Part shown: one piece after another, positions 1 to 8,665 of the stretch
How the letters are laid out: each line of letters opens with the position of its first letter
How positions within the stretch are numbered: position 1 is the stretch's first letter
Source of the DNA: Labrys monachus
GTDB taxonomy: Bacteria; Pseudomonadota; Alphaproteobacteria; Rhizobiales; Labraceae
Length of the DNA: 64,000 nucleotides
NCBI RefSeq assembly: GCF_030814655.1
Contig: NZ_JAUSVK010000001.1
Coordinates: 999,043 to 1,063,042, forward strand
Direction of reading: 5' to 3'
Notes under the pieces: model-generated
Seen by the model: only the letters and a program-made list of their open reading frames with translations
The model's database searches: none
Told to the model about the DNA's origin: nothing
Made by a program: the position numbers and the translations under genes

Positions 1-1
1 G

Positions 2-400
2 ATCCCCCGCGAGGGCTATGTCGATCCTCTCGGACATGTCGCGATCGCATGGAACGGCAGCCTGGAAGGTGCCCGTGCCGTCGGCCAGTCGATCGCGCTC
101 CTGCACGAGGCAGAACGTGTCTCGGTGATCACCGTGCCGTCCGAACGGTCCGGCGAGGCGGCCGGCGCGGATCTCTGCCAATATCTGCAATGGCATGGCA
201 TCGTCACCGGTCCGCCGATCACCGCGTCCGCGGGCTCCGGGTCGGCCGGCGAGGCCATCCTGGCGACATGCGGGCAATTGCACGCCACGATGCTCGTCAT
301 GGGGGCGTATACGCACAGCCGCATGCGCGAACTGTTCCTCGGGGGCGTCACCAAGCATGTCCTTGCCCATGGCACGCTGCCCGTCCTCATGGCGCATTAG
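2..400 (+). CDS. Universal stress protein (UspA family), 5'-truncated by window edge
   Basis: The reading frame is open from base 2 to the TAG at 398-400, giving 132 residues that form the C-terminal half of a UspA-like protein. The visible end has the family layout: a segment reading HATMLVMGAYTHSRMRELFLGG followed by VTKHVLAHGTLPVLMAH, which matches the UspA nucleotide-binding G-x2-G-x9-G-S/T region in degenerate form. UspA proteins are cytosolic stress proteins, some of which bind ATP. The start lies outside the window, so promoter and full domain count (one or two Usp domains) cannot be judged. It converges on the formamidase gene at 437. Confidence 0.85.
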   Translation: MPREGYVDPLGHVAIAWNGSLEGARAVGQSIALLHEAERVSVITVPSERSGEAAGADLCQYLQWHGIVTGPPITASAGSGSAGEAILATCGQLHATMLVMGAYTHSRMRELFLGGVTKHVLAHGTLPVLMAH

Positions 401-436
401 CCAGCCCGGATCGGGCGCCGGCATCGTCACGACCCG

Positions 437-1375
437 TCACAGATACGCCTTCGGAAACAGCATGTGGATGCCCTTGTTGCCGTCCACCACTTGCGTGACC
501 CTGAGATTGCCGGCGAGGGAGCACAGCATATAGGCCTGATTCCGGGTCAGCGTGGAACGTGCGCAGATGTGGTGGACCATCTCGCGCACGGCCTGCTCGG
601 CGGCGTCGTCGAGATCCTCGTCGAGGCCGATCGACATCAAATGGGTCGACGTCTCGGCGAAGGGCCAGCGCAGCGACATGTCCTTGCGAACAGTCAGGCG
701 GAACGAGCCGGTGACGCCGGTCTCCAGCGCCGTGATGCACACTTCGCCATCGCCCTGCACCGCATGCCCGTCGCCGGCATAGAACAGCCCGCCTTCGTTG
801 TAGATCGGCAGATAGAGCGTGGTGCCCGGCCGCAGCTCCTTGTTGTCCATGTTGCCGCCGAAGCTGCGCGGAACGGGCGAGCCGACCCGGCCCCAGGCCG
901 GCGGCGGCGCCACGGCGATGATGCCGAAGAACGGCGCCAGCGGCAGTTCCGTCCCCCAGGGCATCACGGCGAGATTGCGTTCGTGATCGATCCTGGCGTG
1001 GACGATCTCGTAATCGGTGAACTCCTCGATGAGCGTGCCGACGAGCGGCAGGATCGCGACGAAGCCCCAGTCCTGCCGGATCTTCACGTCGAGGATGTCG
1101 ATCTGCAGCGTATCGCCCGGTTCGGCGCCGCGAATATGCACCGGACCGGTGATGAAATGCGGGCCGGGCCCCTGCGGCAGCGCCTGCAGCGCGGCGAGGT
1201 AATCGCTTCCGACCATCGACCGGTCCGCGGGCAGCGTCTCAGGGCCGCCGGCAGGGAAGGAATGGAGGATGACGGTGTCGCCGGAATCCACTTCCAGAAT
1301 GGGAGGGCGGCTGGCGTCGAGATAGCCCCAGACCATGGCTTCCGGCGTCGCCGGTATGTGGTGGCTCTTGGCCAT
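437..1375 (-). CDS. Acetamidase/formamidase family protein (copy 1)
   Basis: The product (312 aa) belongs to the FmdA/AmdA family, cytosolic hydrolases that release ammonia from short amides such as formamide or acetamide. Family hallmarks visible are GAEPGDTLQIDILDV near residue 85, FGGNMDNKEL near residue 175, and AGDGHAVQGDGEVC near residue 205. I chose the ATG at 1375 because homology begins there; the frame stays open to an ATG at 1438 that would add 21 residues. It is divergent from the small HTH gene at 1495 and is a paralogue of the gene at 4848. Substrate is inferred from family only. Confidence 0.9.
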   Translation of the reverse strand: MAKSHHIPATPEAMVWGYLDASRPPILEVDSGDTVILHSFPAGGPETLPADRSMVGSDYLAALQALPQGPGPHFITGPVHIRGAEPGDTLQIDILDVKIRQDWGFVAILPLVGTLIEEFTDYEIVHARIDHERNLAVMPWGTELPLAPFFGIIAVAPPPAWGRVGSPVPRSFGGNMDNKELRPGTTLYLPIYNEGGLFYAGDGHAVQGDGEVCITALETGVTGSFRLTVRKDMSLRWPFAETSTHLMSIGLDEDLDDAAEQAVREMVHHICARSTLTRNQAYMLCSLAGNLRVTQVVDGNKGIHMLFPKAYL

Positions 1376-1494
1376 GTCGGTCGTGCTCCTGAAGCGGTGA
1401 TCGGGTGGGACGGGAATGGCACGCATATTGCGTGCCATTCTTCGAGCGCGGGCGGCTCCCGGTGAACCCGGCGCCTGCGCGCGGGAGCTTCGCC

Positions 1495-1851
1495 ATGCGA
1501 CCTTCGATCTATTCCGATACAGAAATGCAGTCCTTCGTGCGGGACCTGCAGTCGGGGCGGCCGATCGACGAGATCTGCCGCGTCACCGGTCTTTCGCCGC
1601 GCACGCTCTATCGCTGGCAGCAGCGCTTCGGCGGCCTGAAACCCTTCGGCGTGCAGGCGCTGCGCCGGCTCCAGCAGGAAAACCGCCGCCTGCGGGCCGA
1701 GGTGGCTCGCAGAAGCGCCGCTGTCGCAGAGGACGGCGACCGCAGCCGCCAGCCCATCCTGCGCAGCGATGTCGGCATGGCATCCTCGCCCGACGGCATT
1801 GTCTCGCGCCCGACGGTCAACGGGCGCTACGCGTCGCTGCGGATCCGATGA
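1495..1851 (+). CDS. Small HTH protein resembling IS3-type transposase OrfA
   Basis: The 118-residue product has a helix-turn-helix (DEICRVTGLSPRTLYRWQQRFGG, roughly residues 22-44) followed by a leucine-zipper-like ALRRLQQENRRLRAEVARR. This matches the OrfA (transposase_8) DNA-binding half of IS3-family elements. The last 45 residues are unlike OrfA and look low-complexity, and no OrfB/DDE part follows. The ATG at 1495 follows a GGGAG-like site; an ATG at 1405 in the same frame is less likely. It lies between the two amidase/transport units and may be a domesticated regulator or a decayed IS fragment. Confidence 0.6.
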   Translation: MRPSIYSDTEMQSFVRDLQSGRPIDEICRVTGLSPRTLYRWQQRFGGLKPFGVQALRRLQQENRRLRAEVARRSAAVAEDGDRSRQPILRSDVGMASSPDGIVSRPTVNGRYASLRIR

Positions 1852-2114
1852 GCCGGCACCTTCCCAAATTTTGAGCAGACGGCGCTGCGTATAATGGCAT
1901 TGCTGACATAATCTCGATGACACCGGACAAGCGAAGTTTCAGTGCGCGGCGCCAGCGTCTTATATGAGAATATCGTGCCTATTACTCCGGCATTTTGCAT
2001 CGGGGGTAAGCTGAGACTGCCCAGCAATGTTGCTTGAACCGCGTGGTCTTTGGGCGAATTCTCCGTCTCGACACAGCAACAAACCCGTCAACCGATGTCG
2101 AGAGGGAACAGGCG

Positions 2115-3137
2115 ATGATCCGCGGCGGCTCAGTTCAAATCGATCGGCGCGCCCTGCTGAGGGGAACGGCCGGCCTGGCCCTGGCGGCGGCAGGCCTGCC
2201 TCTGGCCGGGCGCGGCGCCGTAGCAGCCGATCTCAAGACCGTCCGCTTCAGCGAGGCGGTGCACAATCTCGGCTATATCAATCTCTATGTCGGGATGCAT
2301 GCCGGCATCTTCGAGAAGAACGGCCTCGACATGCAGGTGAGCGCCGCCGGCGGCGACACCCAGACCTTTGCGGCCGTGCTCGGCGGCTCGGCGGATTTCG
2401 CCATCGGGGACGCCACCATGGCCCAGATCTCGCGGGAGAACGGCGGCCCCGGCGTGGTGGTCGGTACCGTGGTGCAGCGCGCCCATTATTTCGGCGTCTC
2501 CAAGACGCTCGAGCCCTTCACCGATCCGGCCAAGTTCAAGGGCCTGAAGATCGCGACCTCGCCAGAGCCCAATACCAATTTCAGCGTCGCCAAGCGCCTG
2601 ATCGAGAAGGCCGGCATGAAGCTCGGCGTCGACGCCACCATCGTGCCGGTCAATCCGGGCACCGAGATCGCCGCCATGCTGGCGGGGCAGGCGGACATCG
2701 CCATCGCCTACCAGCCGGGCGTCGCCTCGGCCGTGGCCCAGGGCGCCAAGATCGTCTTCGACTTCTCCACCTATATCGGCCCCTTCTGCAATACGGGGAT
2801 CATGGTGCTGCCGTCGACGATCGAGAAGGATCCGGACATGGTGCAGGCCCTCGTGACCTCCTTCGAGGAGGCCTCGCGCAAGACCTATGCCGATCCGGCC
2901 TTCGCCAAGGAGGTCGCCCGCAAGGAATTCCCCGACTTGGCCGGCGATGTCGTCGACGCGGCGATCGAGGCGGAGCTGAAATATCTCATCCCCGCCCAGT
3001 CGGTGATCACCAAGCAGGATCAGTGGGCGAACCTGATGGACATGCAGGTCTATCTGGGCAACGCCAAGGGAACGGTGCCCTTCGACAAGATCATCGACAA
3101 TTCCTTCGCGGAGAAGGCGATCAAGATGGCCGGCTGA
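2115..3137 (+). CDS. NitT/TauT-type ABC transporter substrate-binding protein
   Basis: The 340-aa product is a periplasmic binding protein of the SsuA/TauA/NMT1-like family. It starts with a twin-arginine leader (RRALLRGTAGLALAAAG, residues 11-27), so Tat export is likely. The mature part has typical family text: LGYINLYVGMHAGIFEKNGLDM near residue 50 and GLKIATSPEPNT near residue 145. I chose the ATG at 2115, preceded by AACAGGCG, over an in-frame upstream start at 2034 because the leader begins there. It is first in an operon with the ATPase (3139), permease (3977) and formamidase (4848). An amide or amide precursor is the inferred ligand. Confidence 0.9.
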   Translation: MIRGGSVQIDRRALLRGTAGLALAAAGLPLAGRGAVAADLKTVRFSEAVHNLGYINLYVGMHAGIFEKNGLDMQVSAAGGDTQTFAAVLGGSADFAIGDATMAQISRENGGPGVVVGTVVQRAHYFGVSKTLEPFTDPAKFKGLKIATSPEPNTNFSVAKRLIEKAGMKLGVDATIVPVNPGTEIAAMLAGQADIAIAYQPGVASAVAQGAKIVFDFSTYIGPFCNTGIMVLPSTIEKDPDMVQALVTSFEEASRKTYADPAFAKEVARKEFPDLAGDVVDAAIEAELKYLIPAQSVITKQDQWANLMDMQVYLGNAKGTVPFDKIIDNSFAEKAIKMAG

Positions 3138-3138
3138 G

Positions 3139-3963
3139 ATGGCATCGGGACCAGGCAAGGGCGGCGGGGCGATGCCCGACGCCGCGATCCCCGTGGCGCC
3201 GCCGCTTGTCGTCGAGCACATCGCCAAGAGCTATGTGTCCGGCTCCAAAGTGACGCCGGTGATCGGGGACCTCAGCTTCACGCTCGGGCGCGGCGAGATC
3301 ATCAGCGTCGTCGGCCCGTCGGGTTGCGGCAAGTCCACCCTGCTCAACGTCATCTGCGGGCTGATCCGGCCGGACGCCGGCTCGATCCGCTATCATGGCA
3401 GGGACCTCAAGGGGCAGCAGTCCAGCATGGGCTATATGCTGCAGAAGGATCTGCTGCTGCCCTGGCGCAGCGCGCTCGCCAACGTCATGCTCGGCACCGA
3501 GATCCGCGGCGTGCCGAGGCGGCGGGGTGAGGAGCGGGCCCGGGCCCTGCTCGACCAGCTGGGTCTCGACGGCTTCGCCGACAATTATCCGGCGACGCTG
3601 TCGGGCGGCATGCGCCAGCGCGTCGCCCTCGCCCGCACGCTGGTGAACGACCCGGACGTCCTCCTGCTCGACGAACCCTTCGCCGCGCTCGATTTCCAGA
3701 CCAAGCTGCTCATCGAGGGCGACACCGTGAGGCTGGTGCGCGACGGCCAGAGATCGGTGCTGCTGATCACCCACGACATCGAGGAGGCCGTCTCGATCGC
3801 CGACCGCGTCCTCGTCCTGTCGCAGCGACCGACCCGCATCAAAGCGAGCTACCAGGTGAGCCTCGACTGCGCCAGGGACGACATGATCGCCGCGCGGCAA
3901 AGCCGGGGCTTCAGCGATTATGTGCGCCGCATCTGGACGGATCTCGATGTCGTCCACGCCTGA
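3139..3963 (+). CDS. NitT/TauT-type ABC transporter ATP-binding protein
   Basis: This 274-aa ATPase belongs to the SsuB/TauB/NrtD class that powers uptake of nitrate, sulfonate, taurine and other small molecules. It has Walker A GPSGCGKST (about residue 59), the signature [14 protein letters not shown] (about residue 154), Walker B VLLLDEPFAALD (about residue 174) and the switch histidine in LLITHD. The start lies 1 bp after the stop of the binding-protein gene, so the two are probably translationally coupled. A second in-frame ATG at 3172 is possible. Confidence 0.92.
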   Translation: MASGPGKGGGAMPDAAIPVAPPLVVEHIAKSYVSGSKVTPVIGDLSFTLGRGEIISVVGPSGCGKSTLLNVICGLIRPDAGSIRYHGRDLKGQQSSMGYMLQKDLLLPWRSALANVMLGTEIRGVPRRRGEERARALLDQLGLDGFADNYPATLSGGMRQRVALARTLVNDPDVLLLDEPFAALDFQTKLLIEGDTVRLVRDGQRSVLLITHDIEEAVSIADRVLVLSQRPTRIKASYQVSLDCARDDMIAARQSRGFSDYVRRIWTDLDVVHA

Positions 3964-3976
3964 GGAGGGGGAACGG

Positions 3977-4813
3977 ATGTCCGTGCTCGTCGACGATCGC
4001 TCGGCCGGGGCCCTGCCGCTCGGACATGCCGGCCGGACATGGCGCCGGCGCCTCGGCGCGGGGGCAATCGTCCTTCTCGTCCAGCTCGGCCTGCTGGCCG
4101 TCCTGCTGGCGTTCTGGGAATATCAGACGTCGAAGAGCAGCCAGTCGGCCTTCATGTTCGGCTCGCCCTCGGCGATCGGCCGGTTCCTCTGGCAGATGAT
4201 CCTCGACGGCTCGCTGGCGCGCGACACCGCCGTCACCGGCGGGGAGACGCTGACGGGCTTTCTGATCGGCAACCTCGTCGGCACCGTGCTCGGCCTTTCG
4301 CTGTGGTATTCGGCTTTCGTGTCGAGGGTCGTGCATCCGTTCGTCGTCGCCGTCGGCTCCATTCCGATCATCGCCCTGGCGCCCATCATCATCATCTGGT
4401 TCGGCACCGGCTTCGCCTCGAAGGTGGCGATGTCGACGCTGTCGGTCGTGGTGGTGGCCCTCGTCACCTCCTACAAGGGCGCCATCGGGGTCGATCCGGA
4501 CGAGATCAACCTGCTGAGGACGCTCGGCGCCGGCAAGTTCCAGATCTTCATGAAGCTCGTGATCCCGTCCTCCCTGACCGACATCTTCGCCGGCCTCAAG
4601 CTCACGGTGGGCTTCGCGCTGATCGGGGCCATCGTCGGGGAATTCATGTCCTCGTCGGTGGGCCTCGGCCACGCCATTTTCCAGGCGGGCTCGCTCTATG
4701 CGATCCCCAAGGTCTTCGCTTCGCTGGTCGGTACCATCGTCCTCGCCTTGGCGCTGACCTGGATCGTCGGTAAGGCCGAACGACTGCTGACGCCGTGGCG
4801 ACGCGCCGCCTGA
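3977..4813 (+). CDS. NitT/TauT-type ABC transporter permease
   Basis: The 278-aa product is a BPD_transp_1 inner-membrane permease with about six hydrophobic segments. The cytoplasmic EAA-like loop that docks the ATPase reads LRTLGAGKFQIFMKLVIPSS near residues 177-196. I chose the ATG at 3977 because GAGGAGGGGGAA stands just before it; an in-frame ATG at 3947 would overlap the ATPase gene. It completes a one-permease importer with 2115 and 3139, and sits 34 bp before the formamidase gene at 4848, so the four genes probably share one transcript. Confidence 0.9.
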   Translation: MSVLVDDRSAGALPLGHAGRTWRRRLGAGAIVLLVQLGLLAVLLAFWEYQTSKSSQSAFMFGSPSAIGRFLWQMILDGSLARDTAVTGGETLTGFLIGNLVGTVLGLSLWYSAFVSRVVHPFVVAVGSIPIIALAPIIIIWFGTGFASKVAMSTLSVVVVALVTSYKGAIGVDPDEINLLRTLGAGKFQIFMKLVIPSSLTDIFAGLKLTVGFALIGAIVGEFMSSSVGLGHAIFQAGSLYAIPKVFASLVGTIVLALALTWIVGKAERLLTPWRRAA

Positions 4814-4847
4814 AGCCCCTCCCGTCCCGATCCTTTCCGGAGAACCC

Positions 4848-5768
4848 ATGACACAGCGCATCAGCAAACAGGGCGCCATCAAATTCGCGCTTTCGGGCGA
4901 CGAGCCCTTCGTCGCCCGCATCACGCCGGGCGACACCGTCACGGTGGAATGCGTCATCAATATCGGCGACGGCGTGATCAAGGAGGTCGGCCAGCAACTG
5001 ACCTCGGCCGACGTCACCTTTCCCTTCGTCAACGGCGCGACCGGCCCGATCGAGATCCCCGGCGCCGAGCCGGGCGACATGCTGAAGGTGGAGATCCTCG
5101 ACATGCAGCTCGACAAGCGGGGCTACACCTCGCTCTGGCCGGGCATCGGCATGTTTCCGGACTGGGTGCGCCGCAAGGAATTCGGCATCCGGACGCGCGT
5201 GGTCGACGTCACCGACGGCGTGGTGCACTGGAGCGACAAGCTCAAGCTCCCGGTCAAGCCGATGGCGGGCGTCATCGGGGTGGCGCCGGTCCATGGAGCG
5301 GTGCTGACGGTCGACAACGGCACGCATGGCGGCAATCTCGACGTCCAGGAAGTCACCACCGGCAGCACGATCATGCTGAAGGTCGAAAAGCCCGGTGCGC
5401 ATTTCTTCATCGGGGATTGCCATGCTCTCCAGGGGGATGGCGAGGCATGCGGCATGGGGGCGATCGAGATCGGTGCCGACGTCACGCTGAGGATCAGCGT
5501 GGAGAAGGCACCGCCGCGCCTCAACCATCCCCGGATCGAGACGGCGACGCATATCTGCACGCTGGGCTGTGCGCGGCCGCTCGAGGATGCGATGCGCATC
5601 GCCTTCGAGGAGATGGTGTATTGGCTGAAGGACGAGTGGGGTGTCCCCGAGCATGAAGGCTATCTCCTGCTCGGTCAGATCGCCGAAGCCCGCTGCACCC
5701 AGGTCGTCAATCCCAAATACACCTATATCTGCAAGGTGCCGAAAGCGATCCTCTCCGCCTTGGGGTAG
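4848..5768 (+). CDS. Acetamidase/formamidase family protein (copy 2)
   Basis: The 306-aa product is a second FmdA/AmdA-family amidase. It shares the landmarks of copy 1: GAEPGDMLKVEILDMQ near residue 71, a TVDNGTHGGNLDVQEV segment near residue 155 and FIGDCHALQGDGEACGMGAIE near residue 186. A GGAG box lies 7 bases before the ATG. It is the last gene of the ABC importer operon, so the importer likely supplies its amide substrate. The two copies differ clearly in sequence, so they may have different substrates or be subunits of a mixed enzyme. No signal peptide is visible; action is cytosolic. Confidence 0.92.
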   Translation: MTQRISKQGAIKFALSGDEPFVARITPGDTVTVECVINIGDGVIKEVGQQLTSADVTFPFVNGATGPIEIPGAEPGDMLKVEILDMQLDKRGYTSLWPGIGMFPDWVRRKEFGIRTRVVDVTDGVVHWSDKLKLPVKPMAGVIGVAPVHGAVLTVDNGTHGGNLDVQEVTTGSTIMLKVEKPGAHFFIGDCHALQGDGEACGMGAIEIGADVTLRISVEKAPPRLNHPRIETATHICTLGCARPLEDAMRIAFEEMVYWLKDEWGVPEHEGYLLLGQIAEARCTQVVNPKYTYICKVPKAILSALG

Positions 5769-5822
5769 CCGGGTCACCGCACGGACGCCGCGGATGGCAC
5801 GCCGGTGCCGTCCGCCGGCGCG

Positions 5823-6290
5823 TCAACGCAGCTGGTATCGCAGGTTCGGCGGCAGCGGCAGCCAGGAGCGCGCGAGCAGATTCGTCCATGTGCCGAAATG
5901 GTCCTGCGGAAGGCCGAGGGGAACCTTCGGCAACGCAGCGCGCCTCTCCAGCGCGTCGAGCAGCGCTCTTCTCAGCAGATAGGTGAAGTAGGCCCTGTCG
6001 AGCTCGGAAAATGTCTGGAAGACCTTGAGCATCTCGCCGGGTTCACGCTCCACCAGCAGCGGGCGTGCAAGACTGGCGATAATCTCCCGGAAATGCCGAT
6101 TTGGCACAGGCTGCCCATGGTCGCGGGCCAGATCCAGGTGCAAGGCGTCAGCGACGTCCTGCAGCATATGGACCACTTCTTCCGGCAAAAGCCAAACGAG
6201 TTCGCGCGTGGAATCGAACCGTCGGTCATCTAGGCTTTCCGGCCATTTTTCTCCCAACAATGCCTCTCCTATCTGTTGATGAGCAACCAT
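5823..6290 (-). CDS. Hypothetical protein
   Basis: A 155-aa frame (171 aa if the ATG at 6338 is used) with charged and leucine-rich helical text, for example LVWLLPEEVVHMLQDVADALHLDL and YFTYLLRRALLDALERRAALP. No motif that I recognise, no signal peptide and no transmembrane segment is visible. The RBS is weak for either start. It is convergent with the formamidase gene and divergent from the methyltransferase gene. Lower GC upstream and coherent helix-forming composition favour a real gene, but the function is unknown. Confidence 0.55.
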   Translation of the reverse strand: MVAHQQIGEALLGEKWPESLDDRRFDSTRELVWLLPEEVVHMLQDVADALHLDLARDHGQPVPNRHFREIIASLARPLLVEREPGEMLKVFQTFSELDRAYFTYLLRRALLDALERRAALPKVPLGLPQDHFGTWTNLLARSWLPLPPNLRYQLR

Positions 6291-6850
6291 CGACTGAATC
6301 GCGCCATTCCCCTGCTGGAGGTGCCGCCTGCGGGTCATTCAGTGCGAAAGTAGTCTACATTCCGTTACCTCCCAGCCCCTCAGAGCGCGAAATGGGCTTA
6401 TTTGTGCTCAGCATGGCACCTTCGGCAGCACGAAACAACAGTTGTTCCCCAAGCCGTATCGAAGTTCTACTTGTGAGAGACGTATCGGAAGCAGGGGGAA
6501 GGGGATGAAGGGGGTGCCGGCGAGGTGGTCGTCATGCGCTGTCTTCGCGCATGCCGCACGCGAAGCAGCTCGGCGCCCGCCATCCGATAAGCGCTTGGCA
6601 TTACTGTGGGAATATCCCGGCGGCGCCCGGCGGCAGTACGCCACGGCGGGGGGCGGCCGGTCGGCCGAGCCGGGACGCGAGCGGGCCGATATTCGAGGCC
6701 GCCGAGGCTCCGGAGCCGCGGGGAGGGGCGGCCACCACGGCGGGAACCCGAGGCGCGGCACATCTGTTCAGGCGAGGAAATGTCGCGTATCGGCGGCATG
6801 GCGGAGCGAATCGCCGGCGATTCGCGGAAGGCTGGGGGGAGCGCTCGACC
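6291..6850. other. Intergenic region without a supported gene
   Basis: This 560-bp stretch holds no convincing gene. The left part is somewhat AT-richer and probably carries promoters for the divergent flanking genes. A short perfect palindrome, AACAAC-A-GTTGTT, lies at 6434-6446 and could be an operator. The long open frames on both strands over 6550-6850 have an arginine/alanine/glycine-rich composition typical of GC-rich noncoding DNA. Confidence 0.6.
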
Positions 6851-7549
6851 ATGGATGCGGTGCAAAAGGGAAGAACGAGGCCTGCGGGACCGAGCCATGC
6901 GGGAACCTATTATCGCTGGGCCCGCTTCTACGATCTCATCTTCGATTGGCCCTTCCATCCGGGGCGGCTCGCGGCGGCAAGGGCGGTGGCCGAGGCCCTG
7001 CCGCCCGGCGGCAAGGTCCTCGTCGCGGGCGTCGGCACGGGCCTGGAACTGGCTCTGCTGCCCAGGATCGCCCGGGTGACGGGGATCGACCTCGCCCGGC
7101 CAATGCTCGACATCGCGCGGGAACGCGTGCGGCGAAAAAAACTCGACCATGTCGAGGCGCTGCAGGTCATGGATGCCGGCGTGCTGGAATTCGGCGATGC
7201 GAGCTTCGACGTGGTGCTTGCGCCCTATCTGCTGAGCGTCGCACCGTCGCCGCGCGCCGTGCTCGACGAGATGTGGCGGGTGACCCGTCCGGGCGGCGAG
7301 ATGATCATCCTCAATCACTTTTCCGCAGAAGCCGGCCTGCGCGCGCGCGCCGAACGCCGCCTCCAGAATGCGGGCGCATGGCTGGGCTGGCGGCCTCATT
7401 TCCCGCATGCGGTGGTCGGCGACTGGCTCTCGGATCAGCGCGATGCCGGCGGCGTCCGGGAACGCGAGATCGCCCCGTTCCGGCTGTTCACGCTGCTTCG
7501 AGTGACGAAGGTTCCGCAGGGACGCCGGGCGGCCGATCATCCGGCCTGA
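6851..7549 (+). CDS. pmtA: Class I SAM-dependent methyltransferase, PmtA-like (phosphatidylethanolamine N-methyltransferase)
   Basis: The 232-aa product has the Rossmann methyltransferase motifs: VLVAGVGTGLELALL (motif I, about residue 57), VTGIDLARPMLDIARERV (motif II) and MIILNHFSAEAG (about residue 155). The N-terminal YYRWARFYDLIFDWPF and the LNHF segment are typical of the Rhodobacter-type PmtA, which methylates membrane phosphatidylethanolamine to phosphatidylcholine at the inner face of the membrane. I chose the ATG at 6851, where homology starts; the open frame extends upstream but that text is noncoding-like. Another small-molecule methyltransferase is possible. Confidence 0.8.
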   Translation: MDAVQKGRTRPAGPSHAGTYYRWARFYDLIFDWPFHPGRLAAARAVAEALPPGGKVLVAGVGTGLELALLPRIARVTGIDLARPMLDIARERVRRKKLDHVEALQVMDAGVLEFGDASFDVVLAPYLLSVAPSPRAVLDEMWRVTRPGGEMIILNHFSAEAGLRARAERRLQNAGAWLGWRPHFPHAVVGDWLSDQRDAGGVREREIAPFRLFTLLRVTKVPQGRRAADHPA

Positions 7550-7732
7550 ACGCGAGCGCCCTGTCGGGCAGGCCGCGCATCGCCGCGCTACCGGTGGAGC
7601 CGCCGGTCCTTGCGGGCGGAAGATCCATGCCTGCCGCTTCCTGCCCGGAGCGGTGTCGAAGGCATTGCAGTCGAAGGCATGGAAATTGCTTGCGATTCAT
7701 CCGCCCTTCCACCGTGAACGCGCAGCGAGCCA

Positions 7733-8665
7733 ATGCACCTTGTAAGCCTCGATATCCGAACGCTCCGGTCGCTGATCTCCGTGGTGGAAACCGGGAGCAT
7801 CACCGAAACGGCCCGCCGCCTCGGCCGCTCGCAACCCGCGATCACGCTGCAATTGCAGCGCCTGGAGGAACTGACCGGCAAGGTGCTTTTCCAGCATGAG
7901 GGACGGCGCCTCTCCCTGACGACGGACGGCGATATCGTGCTGACCTACGCCAAGTCGATCCTGCGCATGCATGACGAACTGCTCTCGCAGCTCGCCGCGC
8001 CCGAGATCGAGGGGCATGTGGTGCTCGGCACGCCCGACCTCTACGCCGCCTTCATGCTGCCTTCGATCCTGAACGTCTTCCGCAAATCCTTTCCGCGCAT
8101 CCAGGTTGAGCTCAACTGCGCGCTGTCGACGCCCCTCGTCGGCCTGGTGAAGCGCGGCGAGGTCGACATCGCCCTGGTCACCCGCATGAACGATTTCACC
8201 GGCGGGCAGGTGGTGCGGCAGGAACAGCTCGTCTGGATGACGGGAGACCGCTCGGTCGCGCAGCGCGAGCGCCCCCTGCCGCTGGCCCTCCTGCCGCCCG
8301 GCAACATCTATCGCGACCATGCCATTGCCGGGCTGGAGGCGGCCCGGCTGCGCTGGCGCATCGCCTGCGTCAGCGAGAGCGTCAGCGGTCTGCAGGCTGC
8401 CGCCTTCTCGGGCATGGCGGTCACCGTGCTCGGGCGCAGCGCTCTGGTGGGCCGCATGCGGGAGATCGGCGCGCAGGAGGGGCTGCCAGCGCTGCCGAAG
8501 GTGGATCTGCTGCTCTACAAGTCGCCGGGCGCCACCTCGAAGGCAGCCTTGGCCCTGCACGACTACCTCGCCCACTATCTCAGCCTCGAAGGGGAGCTGC
8601 CCCAGAGCGGTGACCTGCCGTTCCAGCAGCAGCAGCAGGACAATCGGGCGAATTATTACGACTGA
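7733..8665 (+). CDS. LysR family transcriptional regulator
   Basis: The 310-aa product has the N-terminal LysR helix-turn-helix (about residues 4-62: LRSLISVVETGSITETARRLGRSQPAITLQLQRLEE) and a C-terminal LysR substrate-binding domain starting near residue 90. The end of the gene overlaps the end of the amidase gene by 10 bp tail-to-tail. It therefore faces the eight-gene importer/hydroxylase/amidase unit and is a candidate regulator of it, although the more usual divergent arrangement is absent. The C-terminus ends in a glutamine tract (QQQQQ). Confidence 0.92.
   Translation: MHLVSLDIRTLRSLISVVETGSITETARRLGRSQPAITLQLQRLEELTGKVLFQHEGRRLSLTTDGDIVLTYAKSILRMHDELLSQLAAPEIEGHVVLGTPDLYAAFMLPSILNVFRKSFPRIQVELNCALSTPLVGLVKRGEVDIALVTRMNDFTGGQVVRQEQLVWMTGDRSVAQRERPLPLALLPPGNIYRDHAIAGLEAARLRWRIACVSESVSGLQAAAFSGMAVTVLGRSALVGRMREIGAQEGLPALPKVDLLLYKSPGATSKAALALHDYLAHYLSLEGELPQSGDLPFQQQQQDNRANYYD

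Noticed and set aside
1405-1494. Upstream extension of the small HTH gene
   Set aside because: The extra 30 residues have no HTH-family similarity and overlap the formamidase promoter region.
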